Shown one piece after another: positions 12,039-24,547 of a DNA stretch of 64,000 nt (the stretch's first letter is position 1; each line of letters begins with the position of its first letter). A program made the translations under genes and the position numbers. The stretch covers positions 11,839,623-11,903,622 of the forward strand of contig NC_042515.1 of the NCBI RefSeq assembly GCF_900963305.1. Direction: 5' to 3'. This stretch comes from Echeneis naucrates. Taxonomy: Eukaryota; Chordata; Actinopteri; Carangiformes; Echeneidae. The notes under the pieces are model-generated. The model worked only from the letters and a program-made list of their open reading frames with translations, ran no database searches and was not told the DNA's origin.

Positions 12039-15000
12039 TCAAACCACTGAAAGAGAAATAATGAGGTGTTAAGGTCTTTTTCTTAACCAACTATTCCCAT
12101 AAAGACATCCAAGGCCTCCAAAAAAATAATGATTCAAACCTACTAGAAAGTACGGCCTGATTATTTATGTGTGCTAAAAATGTGGTGATATGTTCACCTT
12201 GAGCTTGGCCATTGCACTCTATTTTAAGTTAAGCCCACAAGTCAGGCTGCCATAAATGCTCCCTGGTGCATCATGGGTATCAATCCACTCCTGCTTGGGT
12301 AACATTTTTCTGAAACAGTGCTCTGCTGTTTTTCCCCTAAACCAAGAGGTTTGAAAATTAAACTACATTGTTTGTTGTTTTTGTTGATATACTGCTTTTT
12401 ATTCAACTCGTGTATATATACTATCTATATTCATTGCCTTAATCTCATTTATTAGCTGTTTTGCGTTCACATTCACTTGTGAATGAAAACATTTACAACC
12501 TTGGAAGCACCCTTTTTTTCTTTCTTATTAACATAATAAATAAAAGGAAGGTACCGCTCTCAGGTGGATAGCAGGACGCTGCGTGCTTCTCTGGGACGTA
12601 GTGATGTGCATAGCTCCTCCTGCGGCAGTCCTGCCTCCACCAGCAACTACAAAAAAAAAAAAAAAAAAAAAAGACTTGAGCATTCAAAATGCTGAATATT
12701 GTCCTGGCATTAGACTCATCATTTGATTTCTTACATGAAAGATGTACTGGCCTCATACTGTTATATTTGTAATCCTAGGCAAATGATCAGATATGTATCC
12801 AGAGTGGTGCAGGGGACAGGGACACTGAGTGTTATAAAAGGAAAATATAATACAATGTGTTACTTACTGTAAAATTGTACACAACACCATGATCAGAACA
12901 CATCCGATGACACACAACACCAGCACCGTGGCGACAGTCTGTTGTCTGTGATTGGTTGCTACCACAGCAAGCAGGTCTGCGTACTCACACCTCATCCCGA
13001 CAAAGCCTGGGTGACAACTGAAACATGGAGTCAAATTAGTGCAGCAAGAGAAACAGTCACTGTGAAGAATGATTTGACATATACCTCAACCAAACAGTTC
13101 TTCTTCCAAACACTTCCAGATGTTGGTAAATGATTTGTGTCTAACAGAAACCCTGAGAAATGCTATTGCTACTACTGAAACTGTAAAATCTCAGAGCACA
13201 TTTTCCTGTCGAGTGACAAAAAGGAGGAAAGTCCAGAAGATTCAGGGGCTGGGGTCGTAAAGGTCAGTAAACACCTCCCCATGTACAGTGTATGTAAAAT
13301 GTTGTCATTGTGGTAACTGAACACGCTAGATTTGTATATATCTAATACGTATATGTGTGAACGTCGATAGAAAATTGGATGAATAAATCAGTGAATTCAA
13401 CATTTAACCAAGTGTTGACTTACACACATGCAGGCGTCTCCTCTAATATCAGGAATCGGCATGTACCGTGGAAGCAGAAGTGGCGGTGGGAGTCTGGACA
13501 GTCGTCGAAATGAGACCGGACCGCTGCAGCCACGAACTCTAAGATACACAAGAAGACACTGTTCACTTATATGTAAGGGTCCCCCCCCCCCCCCTTGGGA
13601 CACTGTGCGTTCTAAGAAATCGAGGTGACTTATTGTAAAAAAGTGGAAGGAGACCTCACTTCCCTGAATTACAGTATCAGGTTTAATGCCACTGCCATTA
13701 GTCAGTGTACTGAACATGACAGAGGTAAATATCATAAACCTAAAAATAGCCCTAATCTCACAGAGACCTGAAACAACACCATGTTCTAAATCCTAAAGCT
13801 GACACCCACGCCACGACCAGTAGACTGAAGCCTTTTGTTCACAGTTGCGTGTGGATGTGCGATGGCTTACATCCCTCACTGTACCTGGGAGGGGCAATTA
13901 GAGCCAGGAAAGGTCCGAACACTCCCAGTGAGAGAGACTATAAACAAAAACCTCTGTCCATCAACCTACATTAGGACTCCGAAGAGAGCATATCCCTGCA
14001 GGAACTCTTTCTTCAGCAGAAATTAATGCCTTCACTGTGTCTTTTTCTTTCTTTCTTTCTTTTTGTAGCAACTATATTATCTTTCACTTCGAAAAACAAA
14101 ATGACCTGACAAAAAAATATCAGATTCAATGAACCACCCAGACCAAGTCATTTTAGTCTTTTTTTTTTTTTTTTGGCCCCTCTTTTTCTTACACACAAGC
14201 TGTATATTCACACAAATTCCTACATAACTGACTCAAACAAACGTCAGTGTTCCCCCAAGCAGCTGAAACAGATGCCACAGTGTGGCGTTTAGGGTGGGAA
14301 GGAAGATGAACAACCAGACAGATAGCTGCACAACAGCCTTCGTCACACACTCCATTCCAAAGGTAAATGGCCTTTTGGATGGCAGCCTACATGTTTTGTC
14401 TCCCTCTTTCAGACTGTGTGAAAGCCCTCTGTTGTCCCTGAGGCATCTGCCTACCAATCCCTCTCTCTATCCATGTGATTTAGGCAGTCGGACGAGAACA
14501 CTGAGACAGAAACCGGCCTTTAGGGCAAGTGAGGTGCTTCTTTCACATAATAACCCAATACTGTAGGTGCAGCTTTTGTGAAAATGCTGAATGCGCTGCT
14601 CATAGTCTTTAATTTACCACAACTGCTGCCCTCACTCACACTAAGAGGATCAATTATCAGTGCGCGCCACACTGTCTGCATAATGTTGATGCACTGCAGC
14701 TTAGCAGGAAGCTTTAGTGTTCGGGCTGTGGAAGCAATGCTGCAGTGAGAGTGTATGAAGGGCTGCAATGAGGACAACTTGCACATTTTATCTGAAATGC
14801 TGTGTGCTAGCATGTGTCTTTTTTTGTTGTGGGGGTGGGGGGTTGGTTGACAGGTGTGACAATCATCTTGAGCTCTTTCCTTCATTCTGGCACAACCACA
14901 GGAAAACTTACTTTTGACTGGGGGGATGTTTGTGGTAGCAGTAGCAATAGTTGTGGCTGTGGTACTCGTGCTGCTGACTGTTGGAGGACTGCTTTTCAAA

Positions 15001-16344
15001 GTATTTGGACCTGCAGATGTCTCTGTGCCCACGGAAATGCCAGCATCAATGACTGTTGGACTGGTCTGCTCTGCCTCAAACGTAAAAAGGGAATCTGCAA
15101 AGAAAAAAAAAAAAAGTGCTGTTAACATTTGTACAGGTGCAGGAGGAGTAACACACCCCTAAAATAATATATCACATAATCAAACTCTGCTGTGGAAGTG
15201 ACATTGCAGAGACATTTGGCTGGACAATGAACTTGAACCATCCCCAGAATTCTCCCAACTGTGCTCAGACTCACTTTTCACCATCGGGATGTCAGTCGTA
15301 GTGGCTGTGGTGCTAGCAGAGCTACTGGTGGATGCGTTTGGAGCAGCGGTGGAATTTGTATCAATGGAGATATGAGCCTCAATAATCGTTGAATTGCTCG
15401 GCCCTGCTCCGAATGTAAAAAGGGAACCTACAGAGAGCAAAACCATCTGTTAACATATCGTATGGGTCTGACGGGGAATAAATATAACAACAATCCCTCG
15501 TAGGATCATAATAACAGAAATACCAAAAAGTTCACTGTAAACTCACCGTTGAGTACCACAGACATACTAAATGTACCTATAGGAATATAAGAAATATATA
15601 TTACTGTATTGTGATTCCCCCACCCCAAGACATCAGGGGTCACATATTCTACTATGTGATGAACAAACCAGAAAATCTTCATCTCACTATGCTGCTATGA
15701 TCACGTGACCTGATCTTCAATCTGATATTGATGCTTCATTGAGTAACTGTTACCCAACAATAGCAACAGGGTCAGGCATCCGCTAAAAGGATGAAACCAA
15801 AGCACTATAAATACAGACGGTGCCATGAAGACACGCAATCTCAGTTACAGCCAGAATTCGGCTGAAAAAAATGGAGCCAGAGAAGTTTGATGTAAAAAAA
15901 AAAAAAAAAAAGGTTAACTGAAGCCAAAAGGAATTTATGTATAAATAAATGACATTTCATTTTACCACCAGATAGCACAGAAATGCATCAAAATAACACA
16001 TTCAGTGCAGCTGAAATACTTTCTTTGAGATTATTAAAGCCAAACTGTTGTCACCACAGAGAGAAAAACATTCAGCACTGAAAGGTTAACGCAATGGATA
16101 CAATTAATAGAGAAAACATATCTGATATCATGAGTATTAAAGTGGTTGCCATTGGGAGTGCTGGTATAATATTCTGAATAAATGTTCAAGAATATATATA
16201 ATCTCGACTCACCTCGCAGTCAAGTATATAAACTCTAATTTCTAACCCTAAACTGCCGAGTCAGGTCACCATTTAGACATTTTCATGCTGCATTTTCTAC
16301 TCACCGCTTATGAGGAAAATTGTGTCCCAGAAAATCCGCGTCAT
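12039..16344 (-). CDS. tgfa: Pro-transforming growth factor alpha (TGF-alpha)
   Basis: EGF-family membrane-anchored ligand of the EGF receptor. Exons: 16305-16344, 15547-15576, 15275-15427, 14912-15094, 13424-13538, 12868-13017, 12555-12646, 12039-12046; 771 nt, 256 aa (human 160). The hydrophobic N-terminus ([13 protein letters not shown] plus a 30-nt exon) is a signal peptide. Residues about 23-135 are a Ser/Thr-rich stalk from two duplicated exons. The EGF module has six Cys at 149, 157, 162, 173, 175 and 184, with spacing identical to human. Flanking processing sites VAAA/VRSHF and ADLLA/VVA would release a 50-aa mature peptide, as in mammals. A transmembrane helix spans about 201-224, a Cys-containing tail follows, and the C-terminus ESVV matches the human PDZ-binding ETVV. 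This last match fixes the 8-nt terminal exon. Confidence 0.95.
14912..15427 (-). repeat. tgfa: Tandemly duplicated Ser/Thr-rich tgfa exons
   Basis: Two consecutive phase 1-1 exons, 15275-15427 (51 codons) and 14912-15094 (61 codons), encode related peptides. Both start SLFTF(G/E)A, share T-I/V-I-E/D-A-x-I-S and AAPN/AGPN, run into Thr/Ser-rich sequence with TTATT, and end T-D/N-IP-x-VK before the donor. The opening 12 bases (TTCCCTTTTTAC) are identical. They have no counterpart in human TGFA that I know of. The first copy has N-glycosylation sequons (NST, NAS), and both look suited to O-glycosylation. Confidence 0.8.
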
Positions 16345-18323
16345 TCTGCCAACCTGAAGCCTAAAGTGAAGAAACTTGACGGGCAGCTTGAAGAGTGAAA
16401 TGCGGGAGTGTGTTAAGAAACCACATTAGTCATTAGTGTTGCAGACTTCAGGCCGAGCAGCAGCAACACACACACACAAAACAAAACCCCAAACCGCACT
16501 CAATCACACAGCAGGTCGACAGCCGACAGATTAACTGAGACATGAGATGGGAGGAGATGATGTGCTGGAGAAGTCACTTTGCTCGGGTTTGCCTTCTTCT
16601 TTTCCCTCCTCCTGCAGGATGGACGAGCGTCCAACTTCTTCCTGTTCAATTGAGGAAACTCGTGTAATCCTGTCAGAGGCTGACCAATTAGAGCCTGAAG
16701 GGGGGGGGGGGGTCTGATTGTGACCTCATTATCACTTAAAAAAAAAAAAAAAAAAGGTCTATACCTGTCCTTGTGCTTCTGTATGATTTTAGGCAACATA
16801 TTTACGTTTTATGTAAAAGAGATGTAAAATGTAGACCAACACATTAATGCATTCATTCAAACTTATGAGCATGTAATTTAGTACGCTTTTTTTTTTTTTG
16901 GCTATACATACAGAAATATAACGATTTCAATATTTATATAATTGACACACACACAAATATATATATATTCACCTGACTTAATTTCTCTTTTTCTTAATTT
17001 TCTTTCATTTTCCTTTTTCCTTGGTTCTAAAATTAATAAAAGTTGAGGGCTTTGTTTGTTTGTTTGTTTGTTTGTTTGTTTGTTTGTTTGTTTGTTTGTC
17101 CGCTTGTTTATTTGTTTTGCTCTGGAGCAGCAGGACTAAGAAAAGCCTTTCCGCTCCGTCTGTTCATTCATCTGTCAAAATGTTTGGTGCAGACTGAGAG
17201 ATCTTCATGTAAAAGTTGCCCAGATTTCCGTGTAAACTGGTGTGGCTCTCCGTGAGATACAAAAGGATTATCTCATCATCATCTCTTAGTGATTTTCGGA
17301 CCATCTTTCATTCTGACCATTTGTCTGCGGTGCCAGAAATCTGCAATCAAACTCATCCAAAATGGGTCTCCTTTCCTTCCCTCCTTCATTCCTTCTGTTG
17401 CTCTGCTGACCTGAGAAAGGCTCATATCTCCTAATTAGCTGGATTCAGATTTACTGTTATTTATATCCCGTAAAATGTCATTTATGTAGGAAATCACTTC
17501 ATCTCAACATGCAATAGAAACTGCTGTTTGATCGCTTGAATAACGATGCACCCATTTTAATAATGTAGGCAAGCACCCACAGTTTTTTATGCTAAAATAA
17601 AACATTTTTTTTAAATCATTTATTTCTAGCCACTGGTCTGTCACACACGTTGGCCTGAGGTAGACATAAAGGAAGACATGCTGTATCAGTCTGCAACATT
17701 TCAAACCAGCTCCCTCTACTGGACATATATTGTTACTATAATAATAATAATGAAAATAGGAGGAGAATGCGCGAGTATGGGAAAGTAGGTCCTGCATTAT
17801 GGTCCAACTTTGTGTCCAAATCTAGACTTGCTAACTGAATTGTCTGAGTTTAAACTTAATTTGAGCAAAATGCACAAAGGCATGCATTGATTTAAATAGA
17901 CTTGAATCTCATAAAGTCCACAATGACAGAGAGAGTGATGGATCCTGAGACTTGACCTTTCCTTTCTCTCTGTTAATGGAAGTCAGCCCCTGCGTCAGCA
18001 GCCTGCACCTTCTGCTTAAACATCCACTCGGTCTGACGGCAGACTCACTAACCGGAGTTCTTAGTAACTTAATGAAAACTGTGTGCGGGCAGACCTGCCC
18101 CCCCCCCCCCCCGTGGTAAATAATTGTGGGGCAGGAGACGTGGTAAGACTTCACCTCTCCGCTGAACATGCGTAACTGACAGATTGCGCAAATGCAGCCA
18201 ATCATAAAAGGTCTCACGCATGCTGCGCGTGTTCGTGCGTGTGGAGGTGAGCTGACTGATGAGGCTCTCTGCCGTCCGGACTTAAAGTCACCTTTTACCT
18301 TTTCATCACCGGATCCATCAAAA
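16345..18323. promoter_or_regulatory. Divergent tgfa / slc2a11b upstream region
   Basis: About 2 kb between the start codons of two genes that point away from each other, so both promoters must lie here or in unseen leader introns. It holds a G-run at 16700-16712, an A-run at 16738-16755, a (TTTG)n microsatellite and a C-run near 18098-18112. No coding exon was recognised. Confidence 0.5.
17051..17098 (+). repeat. (TTTG)n microsatellite
   Basis: Twelve uninterrupted copies of TTTG. The apparent open frame of repeated Phe-Val-Cys-Leu codons across it is only the repeat translated. Confidence 0.95.
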
Positions 18324-21300
18324 ATGTCGCATTCAGGTGCACAGAAGGTAAACCACCTTATGCTTTCAGTGAGACTTCACTTACTGTTGGATTTCTTGCA
18401 GAAATGTAAACCCGATGACTTTGTTGTTCCTGTCTCACTGCTCTTTGTATTTATTTTGGACTCTCCACCTGATCTTTAGTAGGTATATTGTATTGTATCG
18501 TTGTGTAGTAGATGCCGTGGCAGCGACAATGAAGCCTCCTTGAATCCTTCTTATCATCAAACCAAGTAGAAAAGAAAAACAGCTATAATCCAGCCAAAGA
18601 CTGGTGCCTAACATGAAAATATCCAGACTGAAGGGTATCAGGCAATGTTTGCTGCTGACAAAATGAAATGGCTCCAGCTGCAAGTTATGCAGCAGTTTTG
18701 AAATAAACAAACAACAAAACAAAACAAAAACAAAAAAACTGAACCACTGACATAATTTACAATAATTTTGCAAAGTGACATGTACTTGATGAAATGTTCT
18801 TGAAAAGAGTGCCCATTTGCATCTACAGGGCAGTTCTCTGATGTTGGTGCTCATGGTTGCTTCTGCAGCCATTGGAGGGACTCTGCAGTACGGCTACAAC
18901 CTCGCCATCATGAACGCTCCAACAACTGTAGGTGTCTGTAGGTGTCTAACTTAGTTTGACACAATGTGTTCAGCACATTTGTGTATGTAGCACAAGTGAA
19001 TACACACCTATATGCATGATGTTTGTTGTTGTTTTTGGTTGTTTTTTTTTTAAATCAATTCAAAGAGCTGATAACTTGGAGCTCATTGAGTTCACGCTCA
19101 ACATATTCATGTGGTTTGTAGTGTTGTTGCATTTCACCACAGTATGAGGGGATGTTGGAAAAGTTATTATAGTGCTTTGTTTTTGGGGCTGGCATTGTGC
19201 TAACACTGAAGCAGCATCAGAAGTTTTATATTTGGGTCACAGTTTTGGCACAAACAAGAATTAGGCTACTTGTGTCAGCAATTAGCCGTTCTCGTGGTAA
19301 TAGTGAGTGAGTTATTGTTCTTTGGAGACTATTTCTAGATGCAGGATCTGTCCTCAGTGCTGTATGATGCAACAACTTCACTCATAAATCACATTACACG
19401 TCCAACAAAAACAGCCTGTCTCACTCATCTGTCAATAGACACGTATTTTATCACAATCTTTCAGAATAATTATGTAATTGATGGTTTGATGCTGCAGGAC
19501 TGACCGTGCAGCCAGCCCCCTATAACAAAATGTAAACAGACAAACTCATGAAGTAATGGTAAACGTCCTCTGTGTGTGCATGTTGGGTAACCCAGTGGGA
19601 CTTCAACAGTAAAATGCCTCCTTGTCTGTTTAGTTTATCCAAACCTTTATCAATGAGACGTTCCTGGAGCGCTGGGACATCCAGTTGGAGGACTACCAGG
19701 TGACCCTGGTCTGGACGATCATCGTCTCAATCTTCTCACTGGGAGGGTTAGCAGGCGCTCTCATTGCAGGCCCTATGACCATACGCTTCGGAAGGTGATA
19801 TAAGATGCTGCATCACGCTGCATTCACATAAATATTGTGAATCACAGGAAGCAAAAATGGGGGAGGCAAAAGATTTGAAATTGAGATTTTCCTTGCAGTG
19901 TGCAGGGAGACAATGATGAACTGGCTGGGGATTGTTCATTTGCTTTCTTGCCTCATGTGTATACATGTGCATGACCCTTAGTGTGTTTTTATCTCACCCA
20001 GCTAATATAAGACCAGGCAGAATAAGAGAAAAACACACATGGCTAGAACTAGAAAATAGTTTAATTGAACAAATATTCATTTTTAGTTCGCAAAGGAAAT
20101 AATGCTGGTACCTACTGCAGTTGTGAATGTTTATTTAGAGAAGGCTGATTTCAGCCTAAAAGTGAAGTTTATAGCCAAAGTGACTGAAAATAGTGCATTT
20201 GTTTGGACTTTTTTTCATTGTGAATTAATACAGAGTTGTGTTTACAGTAAGTGTTATGGCAGCAGGACTGGGTGGAGGGCCTGACAAAAAATTTCCCCTG
20301 TAACATTTCCATTTCATCTCTGCAGATTATATTATTGTTAGTGAGACAACAATGGAGTCAGTGATCTGAGCCACATGCACTGATAGGACCTATTCACTGA
20401 GGATTTGTGGATTACAGTCAAGATTTTACTACATAGTGACAACTTCATTTGTCACCAGACGTTGGCAATAGATAATTTTTTTTTACATTTCCCTCCCAAA
20501 AGGAAGAAATGTCTGCTGTTGAGCAACATTTTCCTCATGAGCGGTGCGCTCTTAGCTGTGACAAGCAGAGCTGCAAAGTCTTTTGAGATGATCATTATCT
20601 CACGGATCCTGGTTGGAATCAACGCTGGTACGTTTGCTGTGTCAGTAGATGTATTTCATGTGTAATAATTCAATTCTGTGAATTTTGTTATTGTCATGCT
20701 TGCAAGAGACTGAATAGTACTGAAATGATTTGTGCCCTAAAAGAGACCTGGAAACACAAAAGTTAACTCAACAGTTTGTTTTGCAGGAATCAGCATGAAC
20801 GTACAACCCATGTACTTTGGAGAAAGCGCTCCAAAGCACTTACGGGGCGCTATCTCATTGTCATCAGCTGTTTTTGCAGCATTTGGTGTGGTTTTAGGGC
20901 AAGTGGTCGGGCTCAGGTATGGACCATATGAAATAAAAATGTGTGTAGGAGAGTTCAAAATATCCAATGTAACACTCCTCTTTATTTTATAATAGAGAGA
21001 TTTTGGGCAGTGAACCATATTGGCAGTATCTTCTTGCGAGTAACGCCATTCCTGGCTTCATTCAGCTGCTGACTCTGCCGTGGTTCCCAGAAAGCCCCAG
21101 ATACCTGCTCATTGACAGGGGGGACAAGGAGGCTTGTATTAACGGTGGGCACTGCAAAAGGAGCTGTATGAACTAAAGTTAAATTGAAGCTATTACTGTG
21201 ACCTGTTAAACATTTTTGAGGTTCTTGTACTTAGGTTTAGAATACACTAGCCCTCATCTCTTCTCTATTTCAGAGAGAAATAATTAATTAAACATTTTAT

Positions 21301-24298
21301 TTTTCTCACGCTGCTCTCAACCTAGTACCTGAAATATGACAGTGGATTGAAACTGTCTCACTTTGTGAGGTTATGATTTTTGTTCTGATCAGCTCTGAGA
21401 CGTCTCCGTGGCTGTGAAGTACAGAGCAGCGAACTGGACGAGATTCTGCAGGAACAGGCTGACACCAAAGGCATGAGGGCCAGCCGACCCTGGGAGCTGT
21501 TCACTGACCGCTCAGTTCGCTGGCAGCTCATCACCGTCATGATCATCAGCAGCGCTATGCAGCTCTGCGGTAATGACTCGGTAAGATGAACAGCTGCCAA
21601 TGTCAAGATAAAAGATATTTTCATAGGTATATGTTTTGTGTTTCAAAAAGTGTAGCAGGTCCGCTTTACAGAAAATTATCTTGTTACCCAAGAGCATCAG
21701 TTTCAATGATACTGATCTACAGTAACAGTATCAGGTGTTCCTTTGGCCTGTTTCCTCCTGCAACAGTTGATTAGAAATTTGAGAGGATCCGTCAGCAGCT
21801 TGCGTCGAGTCAGTGTTTCTATACATCCCTGCAGGTCATATCAATAATGCACACTGGTGATGGAGCGCTGTGTCTCACAGTAGCACACAGTGGATGGTGT
21901 GTGTCCACTGCTCAATGATTGAAATGTTCTGCATGAACTACAGGGCAGAGAGCTTTACCATTTATTATATCATTTATTTCTATATTTTTCTTTCACATTT
22001 AGAACCCCATCCAGGCTGATTTTCTGTGCTGCTGCAGCTCTGATCAGAAAATGCTGACTAAATAACCCCGTGTTTCAAGGCTTTTAACCACATGCTTGGC
22101 AGCTTTAGAGAGGGGCCTAGGAATTAACACTATTACTCCGTGTGCAAAATGCTTAATCGGCTTAGCAACAGTTGAAGTATGTAATGATGCTTTGCTGTAT
22201 TCTCGTGTCTCCTTTTGTTCTTTTTCTCTCAGATTTACTTCTATGCATCATATGTGTTTAAAGAGGCTGGAATAGCTGATGATAAAATCCAATATGTCAG
22301 CATTGGCACCGGGACATGTGAATTCACAGCCTGTATCATGTGTGTAAGTATCCATCATTAAAGCAGGCACTGTGTTATGTAACCAGCTGGAGGCGAAGGG
22401 AGACGGGTGTTGGCACTCTTCTGAACGATTCAATCCACGCTAAAAGATCAACGCTGTGAACTTTGTACTTCTTTGTCTCTGTCTAACACTTTGGTATATA
22501 ATGCTACAAAAACAAGATATAGTGACGGTTCAAAAACAAACTTCCAATAAATGAAGGAAGCCAAGCTGAAACAATAATATTGTTGGAGCTCGATAATATT
22601 TTGATATGCTTTTAGAACCTGCTCATCGAGCGAAAAGGTCGGAGGTTCATGCTGATGGGAGGGTTCATCCTCATGACCATCTGGGCTGTTGTCTTCACAA
22701 TCGCTCTGTCATTTGAGGTATTAATCCCACTCAGAATGAATTACATGCTAAGCCTTTTCAATCACAAGTTGAAATGAGATCTGTTTTTGAAATGTGTTCA
22801 TTTTGAACAGCAGAGAATTAGACGCTAACTGAATCTAAAATGAAGACTCCTGGATAAACGTTAAAAAGGATAAAGAAAAACACAGTGCTACTGTCTAAAG
22901 GAATTCATTCAGTGTGAGGAAAGGGATCAATGTTGCTGCCCACCTCATACATACAGTCCACTATGAGGCATCATGTGTCCAAACACTTTTTGTTGGTTTA
23001 TGTTGGGGGAGGATTGAGTCCAGAAACAAGTGAAAGATGATTTTTTTCAATCCATGGAAAAAAAAGGGCAAATGGCTGGTATGGTTTGCTTTTTAATGTC
23101 TGATAGTTTGCTTCGCTCCATACATGCAAACAGCACTACATATCCTGGATGCCATACTTGAGCATGGCCTGCATCTTCACCTACATTCTCAGCTTTGGCA
23201 TGGGACCAGGTCAGTGTACTATAAGGTCTTTTATCTGGATTTTACAAAACAATTGAGACAAATAATTAAATGAATATACATAGTCAAGAATTCTGAATTA
23301 TGTACAGAATTTATATTTTAATATTTTCATTTTAATATTTGAATTCCTTTTTTCTTTCCTTTTTATGGCTCATGTAAACATATTTATGGCTTTTTCATTT
23401 CCTCACCACATTTCACTAAGTACTAAAGGCTAAATATATCATAAGCTAATTGAAGCTTGTGATGTTGAAGGTGATTAAGCGTTCCCTGAACATCCCAATT
23501 GTTTTTATCAAGTGTTAAATATTCTTTCTTAAAACTGATCTACATTCATTCTCATTTCTCAGCTGGAGTGACCGGCGTGCTGCCCACGGAAATATTCAAT
23601 CAGACCGCTCGGCCTGCAGCCTACATGATTGCTGGCTCCATGATGTGGCTCAATCTTTTCATCACTGGAATGATCTTCCCATTTCTTGTGGTCAGTCCAT
23701 CAATCTGTTCACCCACAAAACCATCCACCATCCAGCCAAATATCTGAAGGACTGAAACTGCAAATCAGGATTTTATTACCCACATCCTGCACAGCAGACA
23801 TAAACTTTCATAGCCATTGTAATCACACAGTCTGAAGGCAACATAAATATTCAAACATGGCCTTAAATAGGCCTTAGGATAAGAAATGATTTTAATTGTA
23901 ATTGTAATTATCAGGAATCTTTCTCTAGATTCTCGCTAATTAAAAACCTTCCAGAGTTCTGCCTATGTATAAATCCACAAGTTGGGGACAGGCGTTCTAG
24001 TTGGTCTCGATGAAGACATTTGTGTTTTAAATCATTCCTCACATCAGTCTGATTGCTTTCGTCTGCTTCTCCTTCACAGAGCGAGCTGAGTGAATACTGC
24101 TTTGTGCCGTTTGGAGCCGTCTGCCTGTTGTCTGCGCTGTATGTTGGCCTGTTTCTGCCAGAGACCAAAGGGAAGTCTCTGTCAGTCATCACAAGCGAAT
24201 TCCACAAGCTCAACTTCAAGGGCCAGCAGAGGACGTGTCCATCAAAGACTCAAGCTCAGTATCAGCTGGGTGAAGTGTGTCTTTCCACAGCATTGTAG
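18324..24298 (+). CDS. slc2a11b: Class II facilitative sugar transporter, SLC2A11-like
   Basis: Exons: 18324-18347, 18829-18927, 19634-19794, 20503-20627, 20787-20916, 20996-21144, 21393-21580, 22233-22343, 22616-22717, 23134-23209, 23563-23690, 24080-24298; 1512 nt, 503 aa. A 12-helix major facilitator fold is expected. Hallmarks are GGTLQYGYNLAIMNAPT in helix 1, an N-glycosylation site NET in loop 1, FGRKK, GESAPKHLRG, PESPR (211-215), QLCGNDS in helix 7, ERKGRR in loop 8 and PETKGKS. QLCGNDS replaces the usual QQLSG-IN and matches human GLUT11 (ELCGNDSVYAYAS), which separates it from GLUT5, 7 and 9. The b paralogue is inferred from memory of the teleost family. In medaka, slc2a11b is the white leucophore gene. 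Presumed plasma-membrane hexose carrier; substrate unproven. Confidence 0.88.
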
Positions 24299-24492
24299 GC
24301 CGCCTGAAACAGTCACATCCTCTGAAGGTCTGACTTTGACCTGACCAGCCTGAACTGAAAGAAATCACATGCAGTCTGGCAGCAACGGGGAACTGCTCAC
24401 TTTTACATTAGATTTACTCAAGCTCCTTTATCTGCAGTGTGTTTTCTGTGGTCAGTTAAAAGACCTTCATATGTATTTCTGTTACTTTTAAT

Positions 24493-24523
24493 ACACCTGA
24501 TTGTTCTAAAAGCAATCAGGTGT
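24493..24523 (+). other. slc2a11b: Stem-loop in slc2a11b 3'UTR
   Basis: Perfect 11-bp arms (ACACCTGATTG and CAATCAGGTGT) flank a 9-nt loop, just before the candidate poly(A) signal. Pairing can continue through an A/T-rich extension with one bulge. Confidence 0.6.
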
Positions 24524-24541
24524 TAAATAGAAATATTACTT

Positions 24542-24547
24542 AATAAA
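24542..24547 (+). terminator. slc2a11b: candidate poly(A) signal of slc2a11b
   Basis: AATAAA about 245 bases after the stop codon, directly behind the stem-loop at 24493-24523. Confidence 0.5.

Noticed and set aside
14520-15128. 202-residue - strand open frame
   Set aside because: It contains the real second stalk exon of tgfa but runs through its donor (GTAAGT) and into intron sequence, so it is not a separate gene.
17043-17255. 70-residue open frame starting with repeated FVCL
   Set aside because: Reads through the (TTTG)n microsatellite; no conserved sequence beyond it.
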